Shown: in pieces, positions 17,039 through 24,400 of the stretch
How the letters are laid out: the number at the start of each line of letters is the position of its first letter
Position numbering within the stretch: position 1 is the first letter of the stretch
Assembly: GCA_002438845.1 (NCBI GenBank)
Contig: DJRG01000027.1
Coordinates: forward strand, 1 to 58,263
Direction: 5' to 3'
DNA from: Bacteroidales bacterium UBA6366
Lineage (GTDB): Bacteria; Bacteroidota; Bacteroidia; Bacteroidales; UBA932
Length of the DNA: 58,263 bases
Notes under the pieces: generated by a model
Seen by the model: the letters and a program-made list of their open reading frames with translations, nothing else
Database searches by the model: none
What the model was told of the DNA's origin: nothing
Position numbers and translations under genes: made by a program

Positions 17039-17529
17039 AAGTATTTCACGGCTCAATATCAATAGTTGACAAACCGCTTGCCAATGCAGGCCGAAATCAT
17101 CTTGATTTCGGCAAAGGATTCTATCTGACAGATTTGGAGGATCAGGCAATATCCTGGGCCTCAAGACCGTTGAACCAAGGCAAACGGAAATATCTCAATA
17201 TCTACGATTTGGATTTTGACGCGGTTATAAACGCTGGTTACAGATACGTTCAATTTAATGAATATAACGCCGAATGGCTGAATTTTGTGATTTCCAACAG
17301 AAAAGGCGGCTCTGACTGGAAACAGTTTGACATTGTGGAAGGAGGTATAGCTAACGATAGGATATTCAATACAATCGAGTTGTACTCCTCAGGTTTGATT
17401 TCCGAAAATGAGGCTCTTCAAAGGCTGATTTATGAAAAGCCAAACAATCAAATCTGCATTCTTAACCAAGACATTATCGATAATTATTTGGCATTTGTCG
17501 AAGCTCGTGAAATACAGGAGGAAGAATAA
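17035..17529 (+). CDS. DUF3990 family protein, ADP-ribosyltransferase-like fold
   Basis: The 164-residue protein matches the DUF3990 family in its N-terminus (MKVFHGS, then LDFGKGFYLTDLEDQAISWA). I recall DUF3990 as belonging to the ADP-ribosyltransferase-like group: His5 in FHGS and Tyr30 in GFYLT fit the first two positions of an H-Y-E/Q type active site, and NNQICIL near residue 142 is a candidate third site. No signal peptide is visible, so it should act in the cytoplasm. It is sandwiched between two small genes with overlapping ends (4 bases and 1 base). A toxin-like NAD-using enzyme is a reasonable guess but not shown. Confidence 0.72.
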   Translation: MKVFHGSISIVDKPLANAGRNHLDFGKGFYLTDLEDQAISWASRPLNQGKRKYLNIYDLDFDAVINAGYRYVQFNEYNAEWLNFVISNRKGGSDWKQFDIVEGGIANDRIFNTIELYSSGLISENEALQRLIYEKPNNQICILNQDIIDNYLAFVEAREIQEEE

Positions 17530-17750
17530 TGACTGGAAATCCTTTGATAAATGAGACCCTGCTTCAAATGAAATATGCCAGAGTCATTTCCCTAATAGCC
17601 AAAAGATTAGGTATTCCTACCGAGAATGCGATGGATGTTTTCTACAATTCAAAGACCTATAGCAATCTCATTGACCTAAGAAACGGCCTTCAAAACATGA
17701 GTGACGCTTTTTTGGTGGATGAGATCATCCGTGAATCTTCCGCCTGCTGA
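17529..17750 (+). CDS. Small helical protein, possibly DUF3791-like
   Basis: The 73-residue protein (LLQMKYARVISLIAKRLGIP, then NMSDAFLVDEIIRE) has the same size and general helical pattern as the DUF3791 protein at 16811 and resembles small Bacteroidetes proteins found beside DUF3990 genes. The ATG overlaps the last base of the DUF3990 stop, so the three genes are one translational unit. Function unknown; a second partner or antitoxin-like role is a guess. Confidence 0.65.
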   Translation: MTGNPLINETLLQMKYARVISLIAKRLGIPTENAMDVFYNSKTYSNLIDLRNGLQNMSDAFLVDEIIRESSAC

Positions 17751-17781
17751 GACCAGACATAGAGCAGCTAAGCCCCACATA

Positions 17782-17849
17782 GCCAAAGCAAATTCTCCAT
17801 CCCGAATTTTGGTAACGTGCAAAATTCGGGATGGAGAATTTGTTTTGGC
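17782..17849. terminator. Perfect 29-bp inverted repeat, bidirectional terminator
   Basis: Arms at 17782-17810 and 17821-17849 are perfect complements over 29 bases (GCCAAAGCAAATTCTCC begins the left arm) around a 10-base loop. It lies between the end of the DUF3990 cassette and the end of glnN, which converge. The length and perfection exceed a usual terminator. Confidence 0.8.
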
Positions 17850-17865
17850 TTTATCTCTTGAAGGC

Positions 17866-17889
17866 CACTTCGACAAGCTCAGTGACCGA
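17866..17889. repeat. Dispersed TTCGACAAGCTCAGTGACC-type repeat
   Basis: CACTTCGACAAGCTCAGTGA followed by CCGA is the copy closest to consensus in this window. It lies 22 bases from the glnN stop codon, next to the long inverted repeat. Confidence 0.8.
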
Positions 17890-17910
17890 GAAGGGCCGAT
17901 GTACAAAGAA

Positions 17911-20091
17911 CTAGCTGATGAACAGCAGCTCGCGGTACTTAGGAAGAGGCCAGGTACGGTTGTCCACGATCTCCTCGAGTTTGTCGATCGGACGGCGGAG
18001 GGCGGAGAAGCTCTCGGCTATCTCGTGGTAGGCGACGGCTTTGGCATATTCATCCTCAAGGACATTGGCCTTCTTGCGGGCCTCGACCATAGCGGTAGCC
18101 TTCTCGCGGATCTGGTCTACATATTTGGAGATGCTCTTGATGAGGTAGATTTCCTCCTTGCACTCATCGGTGCCACCGAAAACTTCCTTGCTCAAAGAGA
18201 CCTCCTTCAGAAGCTTGGACTTATATTCAAGGGCTGCCGGAATGATGTGGTTGATCGCCATCCTCGCCATCACGCGCGACTCGATCTGAATCATCTTGCT
18301 GTAAGTCTCCCACTTCACCTCATTGCGGGCCTCAAGTTCTTTCTCTGAATATACTCCCGTCTCCTTGAACATCTTGACCGAAGCCGGATCGGTGAACACC
18401 TTGATCATCTCCGGAACGCTGGTCTCGACATCCAGTCCGCGCCTCTTGGCCTCGGCCTTCCACTCATCGGTGTAGCCGTTGCCGTCGAAGCAGACGACAT
18501 CGATGATTGAGGAGATTATCGGCTTCAGAGTGTCCATGATGGCCACATTCAAGGCCTTGCCGCTGGCGAGTTCCTTGTCAAGATCTTTCTTGAATGCGAT
18601 AAGCTGCTCAGCCACAGCGGCATTAAGAGTTGTCATCGCACCGGCGCAGTTTGCCAGCGAGCCTACGGCGCGGAACTCGAAACGGTTGCCTGTGAAGGCG
18701 AACGGAGATGTCCTGTTGCGGTCGGTGTTGTCCACGAATATCTCCGGGATCTCCACCAGACCTACGCTCTTGCCTTTCTTGCCGGCGATCTCGATCGGAG
18801 TGTCTGACGGAACCTCAAGCAGTTTGTGAAGCACATCGGTCATCGTCTTGCCAAGGAAGGCGGACACGATTGCAGGCGGTGCCTCGTTCGCGCCGAGACG
18901 ATGGGCGTTGGTGGCGGTGGCGATGGAAGCCTTGAGCAGGGCGTTGTGCTTCTGCACGGCGGCCAGCACATTCACGAAGAAAGTGACAAACTGGAGATTG
19001 CCCTTCGCATCCTTGCCAGGAGCCAGAAGCATCGTGCCCGTGTCGGTTCCCAGAGACCAGTTGTTATGCTTGCCCGAGCCGTTCACCCCGTCGAAAGGCT
19101 TCTCGTGAAGAAGGACCACGAAACCATGCTTGCGGGCGATCTTGTTCATCAGGTTCATCACGATCTGGTTCTGGTCATTGGCCAGATTGGTCTCTCCGAA
19201 GATCGGGGCAAGCTCGAACTGGTTCGGAGCCACCTCGTTGTGCCTGGTCTTGAGCGGAATCCCAAGGCGATGCCCGGCGATCTCAAGGTCACGCATGAAC
19301 TCGGCCACACGGGTAGGGATGGCTCCGAAATAGTGGTCGTCCAGCTGCTGGTTCTTGGATGAGCTGTGCCCCATCAGAGTACGGCCGGTGATCATAAGGT
19401 CAGGTCTTGCGGCATAAAGGGATTCATCGACAAGGAAATATTCCTGCTCCCATCCCAGATAGGAATACACCTTCGTGACAGACTTGTCGAAGAGACGGCA
19501 GATAGGAATGGCCGCATCAGAAACTGCCTTGAGAGCTTTCTTAAGAGGTGTCTTGTAGTCCAGAGCCTCTCCTGTGTAGGCGATGAAGACGGTCGGGATG
19601 CAGAGTGTGTCATCCATGATGAACACCGGGGATGTCGGATCCCAGGCCGTGTAGCCTCTGGCCTCGAATGTGGCGCGGATGCCTCCGTTAGGGAAAGAGG
19701 AGGCGTCAGGTTCCTGCTGCGCGAGGGACTTGCCGTCGAAAGTCTCGATAACACCACCCTTGCCGTCGTAGTCGATAAGAGAGTCGTGCTTCTCCGCGGT
19801 GCCCTCTGTCAGAGGCTGGAACCAGTGGGTCACGTGGGTCACGTGATGCTCCATCGCCCACTCTTTCATTCCCCTGGCGACTCCGTCGGCGGTCTCTCTG
19901 TCAAGTGGCTTGCCGTTGTCGATGCAGTCAAGAAGCGCATTCAGAGTCTTGGCGTCCAAATACTTGTGCATCTTGGGACGGTCAAAGACCAGTTCTCCGT
20001 AGTAGTCGGAGGTCTTGCCCTCAGGGCGTTCAGCCGGAACAGCCTTCTTCTCGAAGGATTCCTTAACCAGATCAAATCTGTCAATGCTCAT
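17911..20091 (-). CDS. glnN: Glutamine synthetase type III
   Basis: The enzyme makes glutamine from glutamate, ammonia and ATP in the cytoplasm. The 726-residue length is that of type III enzymes (GlnN), which form double hexamer rings in Bacteroidetes. Visible motifs are FIAYTGEALDYKTPL, GWEQEYFLVDE (metal-binding), RHNEVAPNQFELAP (metal/glutamate site), and GSGKHNNWSLGTDTG (ATP/glutamate site with the key His/Asn). Upstream on the same strand lie a terminator hairpin and a 35-residue leader ORF with eight Gln codons, so expression may be controlled by attenuation in response to charged tRNA-Gln. Confidence 0.96.
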   Translation of the reverse strand: MSIDRFDLVKESFEKKAVPAERPEGKTSDYYGELVFDRPKMHKYLDAKTLNALLDCIDNGKPLDRETADGVARGMKEWAMEHHVTHVTHWFQPLTEGTAEKHDSLIDYDGKGGVIETFDGKSLAQQEPDASSFPNGGIRATFEARGYTAWDPTSPVFIMDDTLCIPTVFIAYTGEALDYKTPLKKALKAVSDAAIPICRLFDKSVTKVYSYLGWEQEYFLVDESLYAARPDLMITGRTLMGHSSSKNQQLDDHYFGAIPTRVAEFMRDLEIAGHRLGIPLKTRHNEVAPNQFELAPIFGETNLANDQNQIVMNLMNKIARKHGFVVLLHEKPFDGVNGSGKHNNWSLGTDTGTMLLAPGKDAKGNLQFVTFFVNVLAAVQKHNALLKASIATATNAHRLGANEAPPAIVSAFLGKTMTDVLHKLLEVPSDTPIEIAGKKGKSVGLVEIPEIFVDNTDRNRTSPFAFTGNRFEFRAVGSLANCAGAMTTLNAAVAEQLIAFKKDLDKELASGKALNVAIMDTLKPIISSIIDVVCFDGNGYTDEWKAEAKRRGLDVETSVPEMIKVFTDPASVKMFKETGVYSEKELEARNEVKWETYSKMIQIESRVMARMAINHIIPAALEYKSKLLKEVSLSKEVFGGTDECKEEIYLIKSISKYVDQIREKATAMVEARKKANVLEDEYAKAVAYHEIAESFSALRRPIDKLEEIVDNRTWPLPKYRELLFIS

Positions 20092-20167
20092 AATTTGTCT
20101 ATTTGTTAAAGGTATGTATTTCCTTAAACTATATGTTGTTAATCAAAAATGTCCGCTTAATAAGGAA

Positions 20168-20196
20168 GAAGGCTGATCCACGAGGGACCAGCCTTC
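20168..20196 (-). terminator. Intrinsic terminator hairpin in the glnN leader (attenuator)
   Basis: On the minus strand GAAGGCTGGTCC pairs with GGATCAGCCTTC (12 pairs, one G-U) around a CTCGT loop, followed by TTCCTTATT. It lies 43 bases after the leader ORF's stop and 77 bases before the glnN ATG. The 5' arm's AGGCTGG is also complementary to CCAGCCT at 20247-20241, the last codons of the leader ORF, so an alternative antiterminator can form. Confidence 0.65.
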
Positions 20197-20238
20197 AATA
20201 TTTAAATCATAATATCCTTATTTGCCATGAATATGCCG

Positions 20239-20346
20239 TCAGGCTGGAAGACCGGCACACACGAAAGCGTTCAGCGCCTGAACGTTCTGGCTCTGAAATC
20301 CCTGCTGGAACTGCTGCTGTCGGTATGTGTGAGCTTCCAAAATCAT
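20239..20346 (-). CDS. Glutamine-rich leader peptide of glnN
   Basis: The 35-codon ORF encodes a peptide with Gln at positions 10, 11, 12, 14, 15, 18, 20 and 23, all CAG, in the stretch RQQQFQQGFQSQNVQ. It ends CTT CCA GCC TGA. It is too short for normal gene callers. Position (147 bases before glnN, same strand), composition, and the terminator behind it are what is expected of a leader peptide for amino-acid attenuation: ribosomes stalled at Gln codons would free CCAGCCT to block the terminator. It could instead be a chance ORF or an ordinary small protein; no homologue was checked. Confidence 0.6.
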   Translation of the reverse strand: MILEAHTYRQQQFQQGFQSQNVQALNAFVCAGLPA

Positions 20347-20419
20347 CCTTGAAAAATTTTGATGGCGCAAGTTATGAAATCAATTCTTAAACTCAATGAT
20401 TTTTTTTGACTTTATCGGT

Positions 20420-21919
20420 TTAGAACAAAAACTCCAACTTTTCGGGTAGCCTCGTATAATCATCAATTCTGATATAATCCATGCCGCCGAGACGAATCTG
20501 GCTGTCGTTTCCGCCATCCAGGAAATCGTCCCCCACGAAAAGGATCTGGTCAATCGTATAGCCCTTCTCCGCAGCATAGAGCATCACTGCGTCAAACTTA
20601 TTGTACCTTTTAGGAGTGATGTCGAAAGAAGTCGTGCCACCGATGAACACGGAATAATCCTTGAATATCTCGCTGACCTCCGGGAACATCGCGCGCCTGC
20701 GGATCTTGTCCGGATCGAATGACAATTTGTCCGCCTTGTCCGCTTTGGTGCCCAGAAGCCCGAAAGTCACCATGCCAGACTCGTGAAACTCAATAGATTC
20801 CCCTTTGTAGTCCGTGTAGCCATATTTCTTTCTGAGATAATCGCAGTTCTTCTGGAAGAACTTCCTGTCGATTGGAGTCTTCTCTTCCCTCACCATCTTG
20901 AACTTGCCATCGACGATGCGGCTCTCCTCCATCCCATAGTTGCCGAGTATGGTGATAGGATATTCACCCATCTGCTTGTAGATCCTCGCACAGTTGCCGC
21001 CGCCGGCCATGATTATCTCATAGCGCTTGGCCAATGTGTCGAGCACCGCCCTGTTGGCCGCTGTCAACGGAGTCTTGTGCTGGGTCAGAGTCCCGTCCAG
21101 ATCAAAGCAGATAAGTTTCTTCTCCTGCTTCCATTTCAGCTCACGAATCGAGTCCATCAGACGTTTCATTCCCTGTGGCTGGTCGGTCGAGACGTAGGTG
21201 ACACCGTGCCTCATCGCAAAGTCAGCCAAATCATAGCTGTTCACCGGCCAGAGAACCGTCTGAAGTCCTGCCGCATGGACATCATCCAGATAATGCGCGG
21301 CGTTCATCACAACATTATAATTATAGGACACACCGGCATATCCCCTGTCCTTGAGTTCTTTCACTGAATATGTCTTTCTCGAAGTGATCGGAATCACCTC
21401 TGCGCCAGGATGAAGGCGAAGAACCTCGTCACAGAGATGCTCGCTGAAAGAGATGAAGCAAACCTGATCGTACATATTCATTTCATCGCAGAGGGCGATG
21501 ACCTTCTCCGCCAAATGAGTCTCCCTCGCCGGCGTCGGATGGGACTTCAACTCAAGGAACAGCTTCAGCGCGGACGTTTCCTTCGCCTGTGTGAAATACT
21601 CCCTTAATGAAGGAATATGGTCGCCGTTCGGAAGGGTGCAGCTTTTCACCGTGGCGTAGTCAAGTTTCTGAATATCCTTGTACTTTGTCCGTGGGATAGC
21701 GGGGCCGTGAAGGATCACGAGCGAATCGTCCGTGGTTAGGTGAACATCCAGTTCGACGCTCTCCACGCCCAGCTTCTGAGCGCCGGCAAGGCTCGTCAAT
21801 GTGTTTTCAAAAGAGCCCGGATGGGCGTAAAATCCCCTATGGGACATGATTTTGGTCTGCGCCGGAAGCATCGTAGCGCAAAGCAGTGTCAGCACTGCCG
21901 AAAGAACGAACTTTTTCAT
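20420..21919 (-). CDS. Exported glycerophosphodiester phosphodiesterase fused to a HAD phosphatase domain
   Basis: The 499-residue protein has a signal peptide (MKKFVLSAVLTLLCATMLPA), a GDPD domain (about 22-240) with SHRGF, SVELDVHLTTDD and LFLELKSH, and a C-terminal HAD domain (about 250-499) with DLDGTLT, LGNYGMEESR, GGTTSFDITPKRYNK and FVGDDFLDGGNDS. The HAD part resembles the HAD-IIB/eukaryotic phosphomannomutase type, with a cap domain. GDPD cleaves glycerophosphodiesters to glycerol-3-phosphate and an alcohol. The start at 21919 was chosen for the signal peptide and because the upstream frame crosses the promoter. A combined diesterase-phosphatase role in the periplasm is inferred from the fusion. 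Confidence 0.85.
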   Translation of the reverse strand: MKKFVLSAVLTLLCATMLPAQTKIMSHRGFYAHPGSFENTLTSLAGAQKLGVESVELDVHLTTDDSLVILHGPAIPRTKYKDIQKLDYATVKSCTLPNGDHIPSLREYFTQAKETSALKLFLELKSHPTPARETHLAEKVIALCDEMNMYDQVCFISFSEHLCDEVLRLHPGAEVIPITSRKTYSVKELKDRGYAGVSYNYNVVMNAAHYLDDVHAAGLQTVLWPVNSYDLADFAMRHGVTYVSTDQPQGMKRLMDSIRELKWKQEKKLICFDLDGTLTQHKTPLTAANRAVLDTLAKRYEIIMAGGGNCARIYKQMGEYPITILGNYGMEESRIVDGKFKMVREEKTPIDRKFFQKNCDYLRKKYGYTDYKGESIEFHESGMVTFGLLGTKADKADKLSFDPDKIRRRAMFPEVSEIFKDYSVFIGGTTSFDITPKRYNKFDAVMLYAAEKGYTIDQILFVGDDFLDGGNDSQIRLGGMDYIRIDDYTRLPEKLEFLF

Positions 21920-21924
21920 GACCA

Positions 21925-21932
21925 CAAATTTA
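21925..21932 (-). promoter_or_regulatory. Candidate -7 box for the GDPD-HAD gene
   Basis: The minus strand reads TAAATTTG, fitting TAnnTTTG, only 5 bases before the ATG at 21919. If transcription starts about 7 bases after the box, the mRNA would be leaderless or nearly so. Confidence 0.55.
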
Positions 21933-22000
21933 CGAAAAATTGCCTTATGTGGAAGCGGTTTCGTTTTTTTTGTAGAGCGGCAAAAATAAGTGACCGCAGA

Positions 22001-22032
22001 TTTGACAAAGACTTCAAGGATTGCTATCTTTG
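22001..22032 (+). promoter_or_regulatory. Promoter of the vitamin B12 uptake operon
   Basis: TTTG at 22001-22004 and TATCTTTG at 22025-22032 are 20 bases apart and match both elements of the Bacteroidetes consensus. The start of transcription would be just ahead of the riboswitch. Confidence 0.75.
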
Positions 22033-22038
22033 CCGCGT

Positions 22039-22274
22039 GAAGGTTCTTTGGATCAGAATTGAGGCCAAAGATCAAAAGGGAATCCGGTGAGAGTCCGGGA
22101 CAGTACCCGCTGCTGTGAGTCCCGTCCTGACACAATTTGCGGTCAGGAGCGGCTGTTCTCAAAACAGTCCAAAATGACGTGGCTTTCTTATGCCACTGGC
22201 TAGAAGTTGATGAATATCAGCACCCGCATGCCGGGAAGGCGCCGCGTCAGGAACAAGTCAGAAGACCTGCCTTC
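22039..22274 (+). ncRNA. Cobalamin (B12) riboswitch
   Basis: The segment has the recognised landmarks of an AdoCbl-type aptamer: AAAAGGGAATCCGGTGAGAG near 22074, the CCCGCTGCTGTGAGTCCC core near 22107, GCCACTGG near 22192, GCCGGGAAGGCG near 22230 (the B12 box) and GTCAGAAGACCTGCC near 22257. The 5' GAAGG pairs with the 3' CCTTC to close it. About 55 bases separate it from the btuB ATG; that part is GC-rich and could hold the expression platform. It should repress the downstream B12 uptake genes when cobalamin is plentiful. Confidence 0.95.
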
Positions 22275-22330
22275 ACGAAACTTTACGGTCTCGCCTGCGG
22301 GAGCACGGGCGGCGGCCGGACAGAAATTTT

Positions 22331-24400
22331 ATGAAACGAATATACCGTCTCATAGTCTCGACCTGCCTCCTGGGATGCGGGTCAGTGGCTTTTGCGCAGA
22401 CTTCCGTTGACACCACCTCGGTTCATCGGAAAGAAATGCCTTTGGACAGCGTCCAGGTGATCAAGGAGGCCGTGATAGTCGGCGCTCCGGCGGAATACAG
22501 GTACCGTGAGGTCATCCCGGCGCAAACCCTTAAGGAAGAGGAGCTTCAAAGACTGAACAGTTTCTCGGTCGCAGACGCGATCAGGTATTTCTCCGGTGTC
22601 CAGCTGAAGGACTACGGTGGGGTAGGAGGGCTTAAGACCGTGAACATCAGATCAATGGGCACGAACCACATGGCCGTCTTCTATGACGGAATCCAGCTCG
22701 GCAACGCCCAGAACGGACAGGTGGACCTTGGGCGTTTCTCGCTCGACGACGTGGAGGAGATCTCGCTCTACAACGGGCAGAAAAGCGACATATTCCAGTC
22801 AGCCAAGGACTTCGGGGCTTCGGGGACGATCTACATCACAACCCGCAGACCTCGTTTCGAGAAGGGACGGAACGCGAACTTCAAGGCGACGATGAAAACA
22901 GGGTCCTTCGGGCTCATCAATCCGTCCATCCGGAGCGAGTACAAGATCTCGGACGCCGTAAGCGCCTCGTTCAGCGGGGAATGGGTCAACGCCACAGGCA
23001 AGTACAAGTTCCGCTACCGCCGCCGCAACACTCTCGGAGAGATAGTCTATGACACCACTGCCGTCCGCCACAACGGAGACATCAACGCCACAAGGCTTGA
23101 GGCCGCTCTGCACGGAGTCATGAACGAGGGGCGTTGGACCGTACGGGCATATTCATACAACTCCGAGAGGGGCATTCCGGGGGCGATCGTGAACAACGTG
23201 TTCCGGAACGGCGAAAGGCTTTGGGACACGAACTCGTTCATCCAAGGCACTTTCACCAACAGATGGACACCGAAGTTCAGGTCGTTGGTCAACGCCAAGT
23301 ACGCCGCAGACTACACCCACTACGAGAACCAGGACGCGAAACTGATCCAGACCAAAAACACCTACAAACAGAAAGAGTTGTACGCCTCATGCTCCAACCT
23401 TTATAATATTATGGAAAACTGGGAGGCGTCCTTCTCCTACGATTTCCAGTGGAACACCTTGGATGCGACATTCTGCATGCCGACCGAAAGCGACGGCACC
23501 TTCCCCTACCCTACCCGCTACACTCAGATGGCCGCGCTCGCCACGGCGTTCGAGTGGGGACGGTTCAAAGGACAGGCCAGCGTGCTGGGCTATTTCGTGC
23601 ACGAGAAGGTGAAGCGGTTCGAGGCGCGTCCGGACAAGGCGGTGGCCACCCCGGCGTTCTTCCTCTCCTATAAGCCGTTCCTCAGGCAGGACCTGTCACT
23701 CCGGGCGTTCTACAAAAGGATGTTCCGGATGCCGACATTCAACGACCTCTACTACACGGACATGGGCAACGCCTTCCTGAAGCCCGAATATGCCAAGCAG
23801 TTCAACGTCGGTCTGAAATACACCAAGGATTTCAGGAATATGTCCGTTCTGCGCACTGTTGACGCTTCCGTGGACGCTTACTATAACCACATCACGGACA
23901 AGATCATAGCCTACCCGAAAGGCCAGCAGTTCCGCTGGACAATGCTGAACCTCGGGGAGGTGGACATCAAGGGCGTGGACGTGGCTCTGAACACAGCCTG
24001 GGCATTCGGCGAGGTGGAGGCCACGGCCAGACTCCAGTACACCTACCAGGAGGCTATTGACGTCACGGACCCTGAGGACACATATTACCGGGATCAGATC
24101 CCGTATATTCCTTGGCACAGCGGCTCGGCCGTACTGTCGCTCTTCTACAAAGGCTGGGGCTTGAACTACAGTTTCATCTACACCGGCGAGCGCTACAACC
24201 AGCAGGAGAACATCCCCCGGAACCACACCCAGCCGTGGTACACCAGCGACCTTTCCCTGCAGAAATCTTTCGTCATCCGTACCCGCACACTCAAACTCAC
24301 CGCCGAGATCAACAACCTTTTTGGCCAGGACTACGATGTGGTGCTGAATTACCCGATGCCGAAGACCAACTTCCGGTTCATCGCAAGCATTGAATTGTAA
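22331..24400 (+). CDS. btuB: TonB-dependent outer-membrane cobalamin receptor
   Basis: The 689-residue protein has a signal peptide (about 1-23), an N-terminal plug domain (VADAIRYFSGVQLKDYGGVG, then NIRSMGTNHMAVFYDG), and a 22-strand-type barrel ending in an aromatic C-terminus (TNFRFIASIEL). Plug motifs and length fit BtuB. The riboswitch just upstream makes corrinoid uptake the likely job: it moves cobalamin across the outer membrane using TonB energy. The stop is directly followed by the ATG of the BtuG-like gene. No N-terminal SusC-type extension domain is seen. Confidence 0.93.
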   Translation: MKRIYRLIVSTCLLGCGSVAFAQTSVDTTSVHRKEMPLDSVQVIKEAVIVGAPAEYRYREVIPAQTLKEEELQRLNSFSVADAIRYFSGVQLKDYGGVGGLKTVNIRSMGTNHMAVFYDGIQLGNAQNGQVDLGRFSLDDVEEISLYNGQKSDIFQSAKDFGASGTIYITTRRPRFEKGRNANFKATMKTGSFGLINPSIRSEYKISDAVSASFSGEWVNATGKYKFRYRRRNTLGEIVYDTTAVRHNGDINATRLEAALHGVMNEGRWTVRAYSYNSERGIPGAIVNNVFRNGERLWDTNSFIQGTFTNRWTPKFRSLVNAKYAADYTHYENQDAKLIQTKNTYKQKELYASCSNLYNIMENWEASFSYDFQWNTLDATFCMPTESDGTFPYPTRYTQMAALATAFEWGRFKGQASVLGYFVHEKVKRFEARPDKAVATPAFFLSYKPFLRQDLSLRAFYKRMFRMPTFNDLYYTDMGNAFLKPEYAKQFNVGLKYTKDFRNMSVLRTVDASVDAYYNHITDKIIAYPKGQQFRWTMLNLGEVDIKGVDVALNTAWAFGEVEATARLQYTYQEAIDVTDPEDTYYRDQIPYIPWHSGSAVLSLFYKGWGLNYSFIYTGERYNQQENIPRNHTQPWYTSDLSLQKSFVIRTRTLKLTAEINNLFGQDYDVVLNYPMPKTNFRFIASIEL

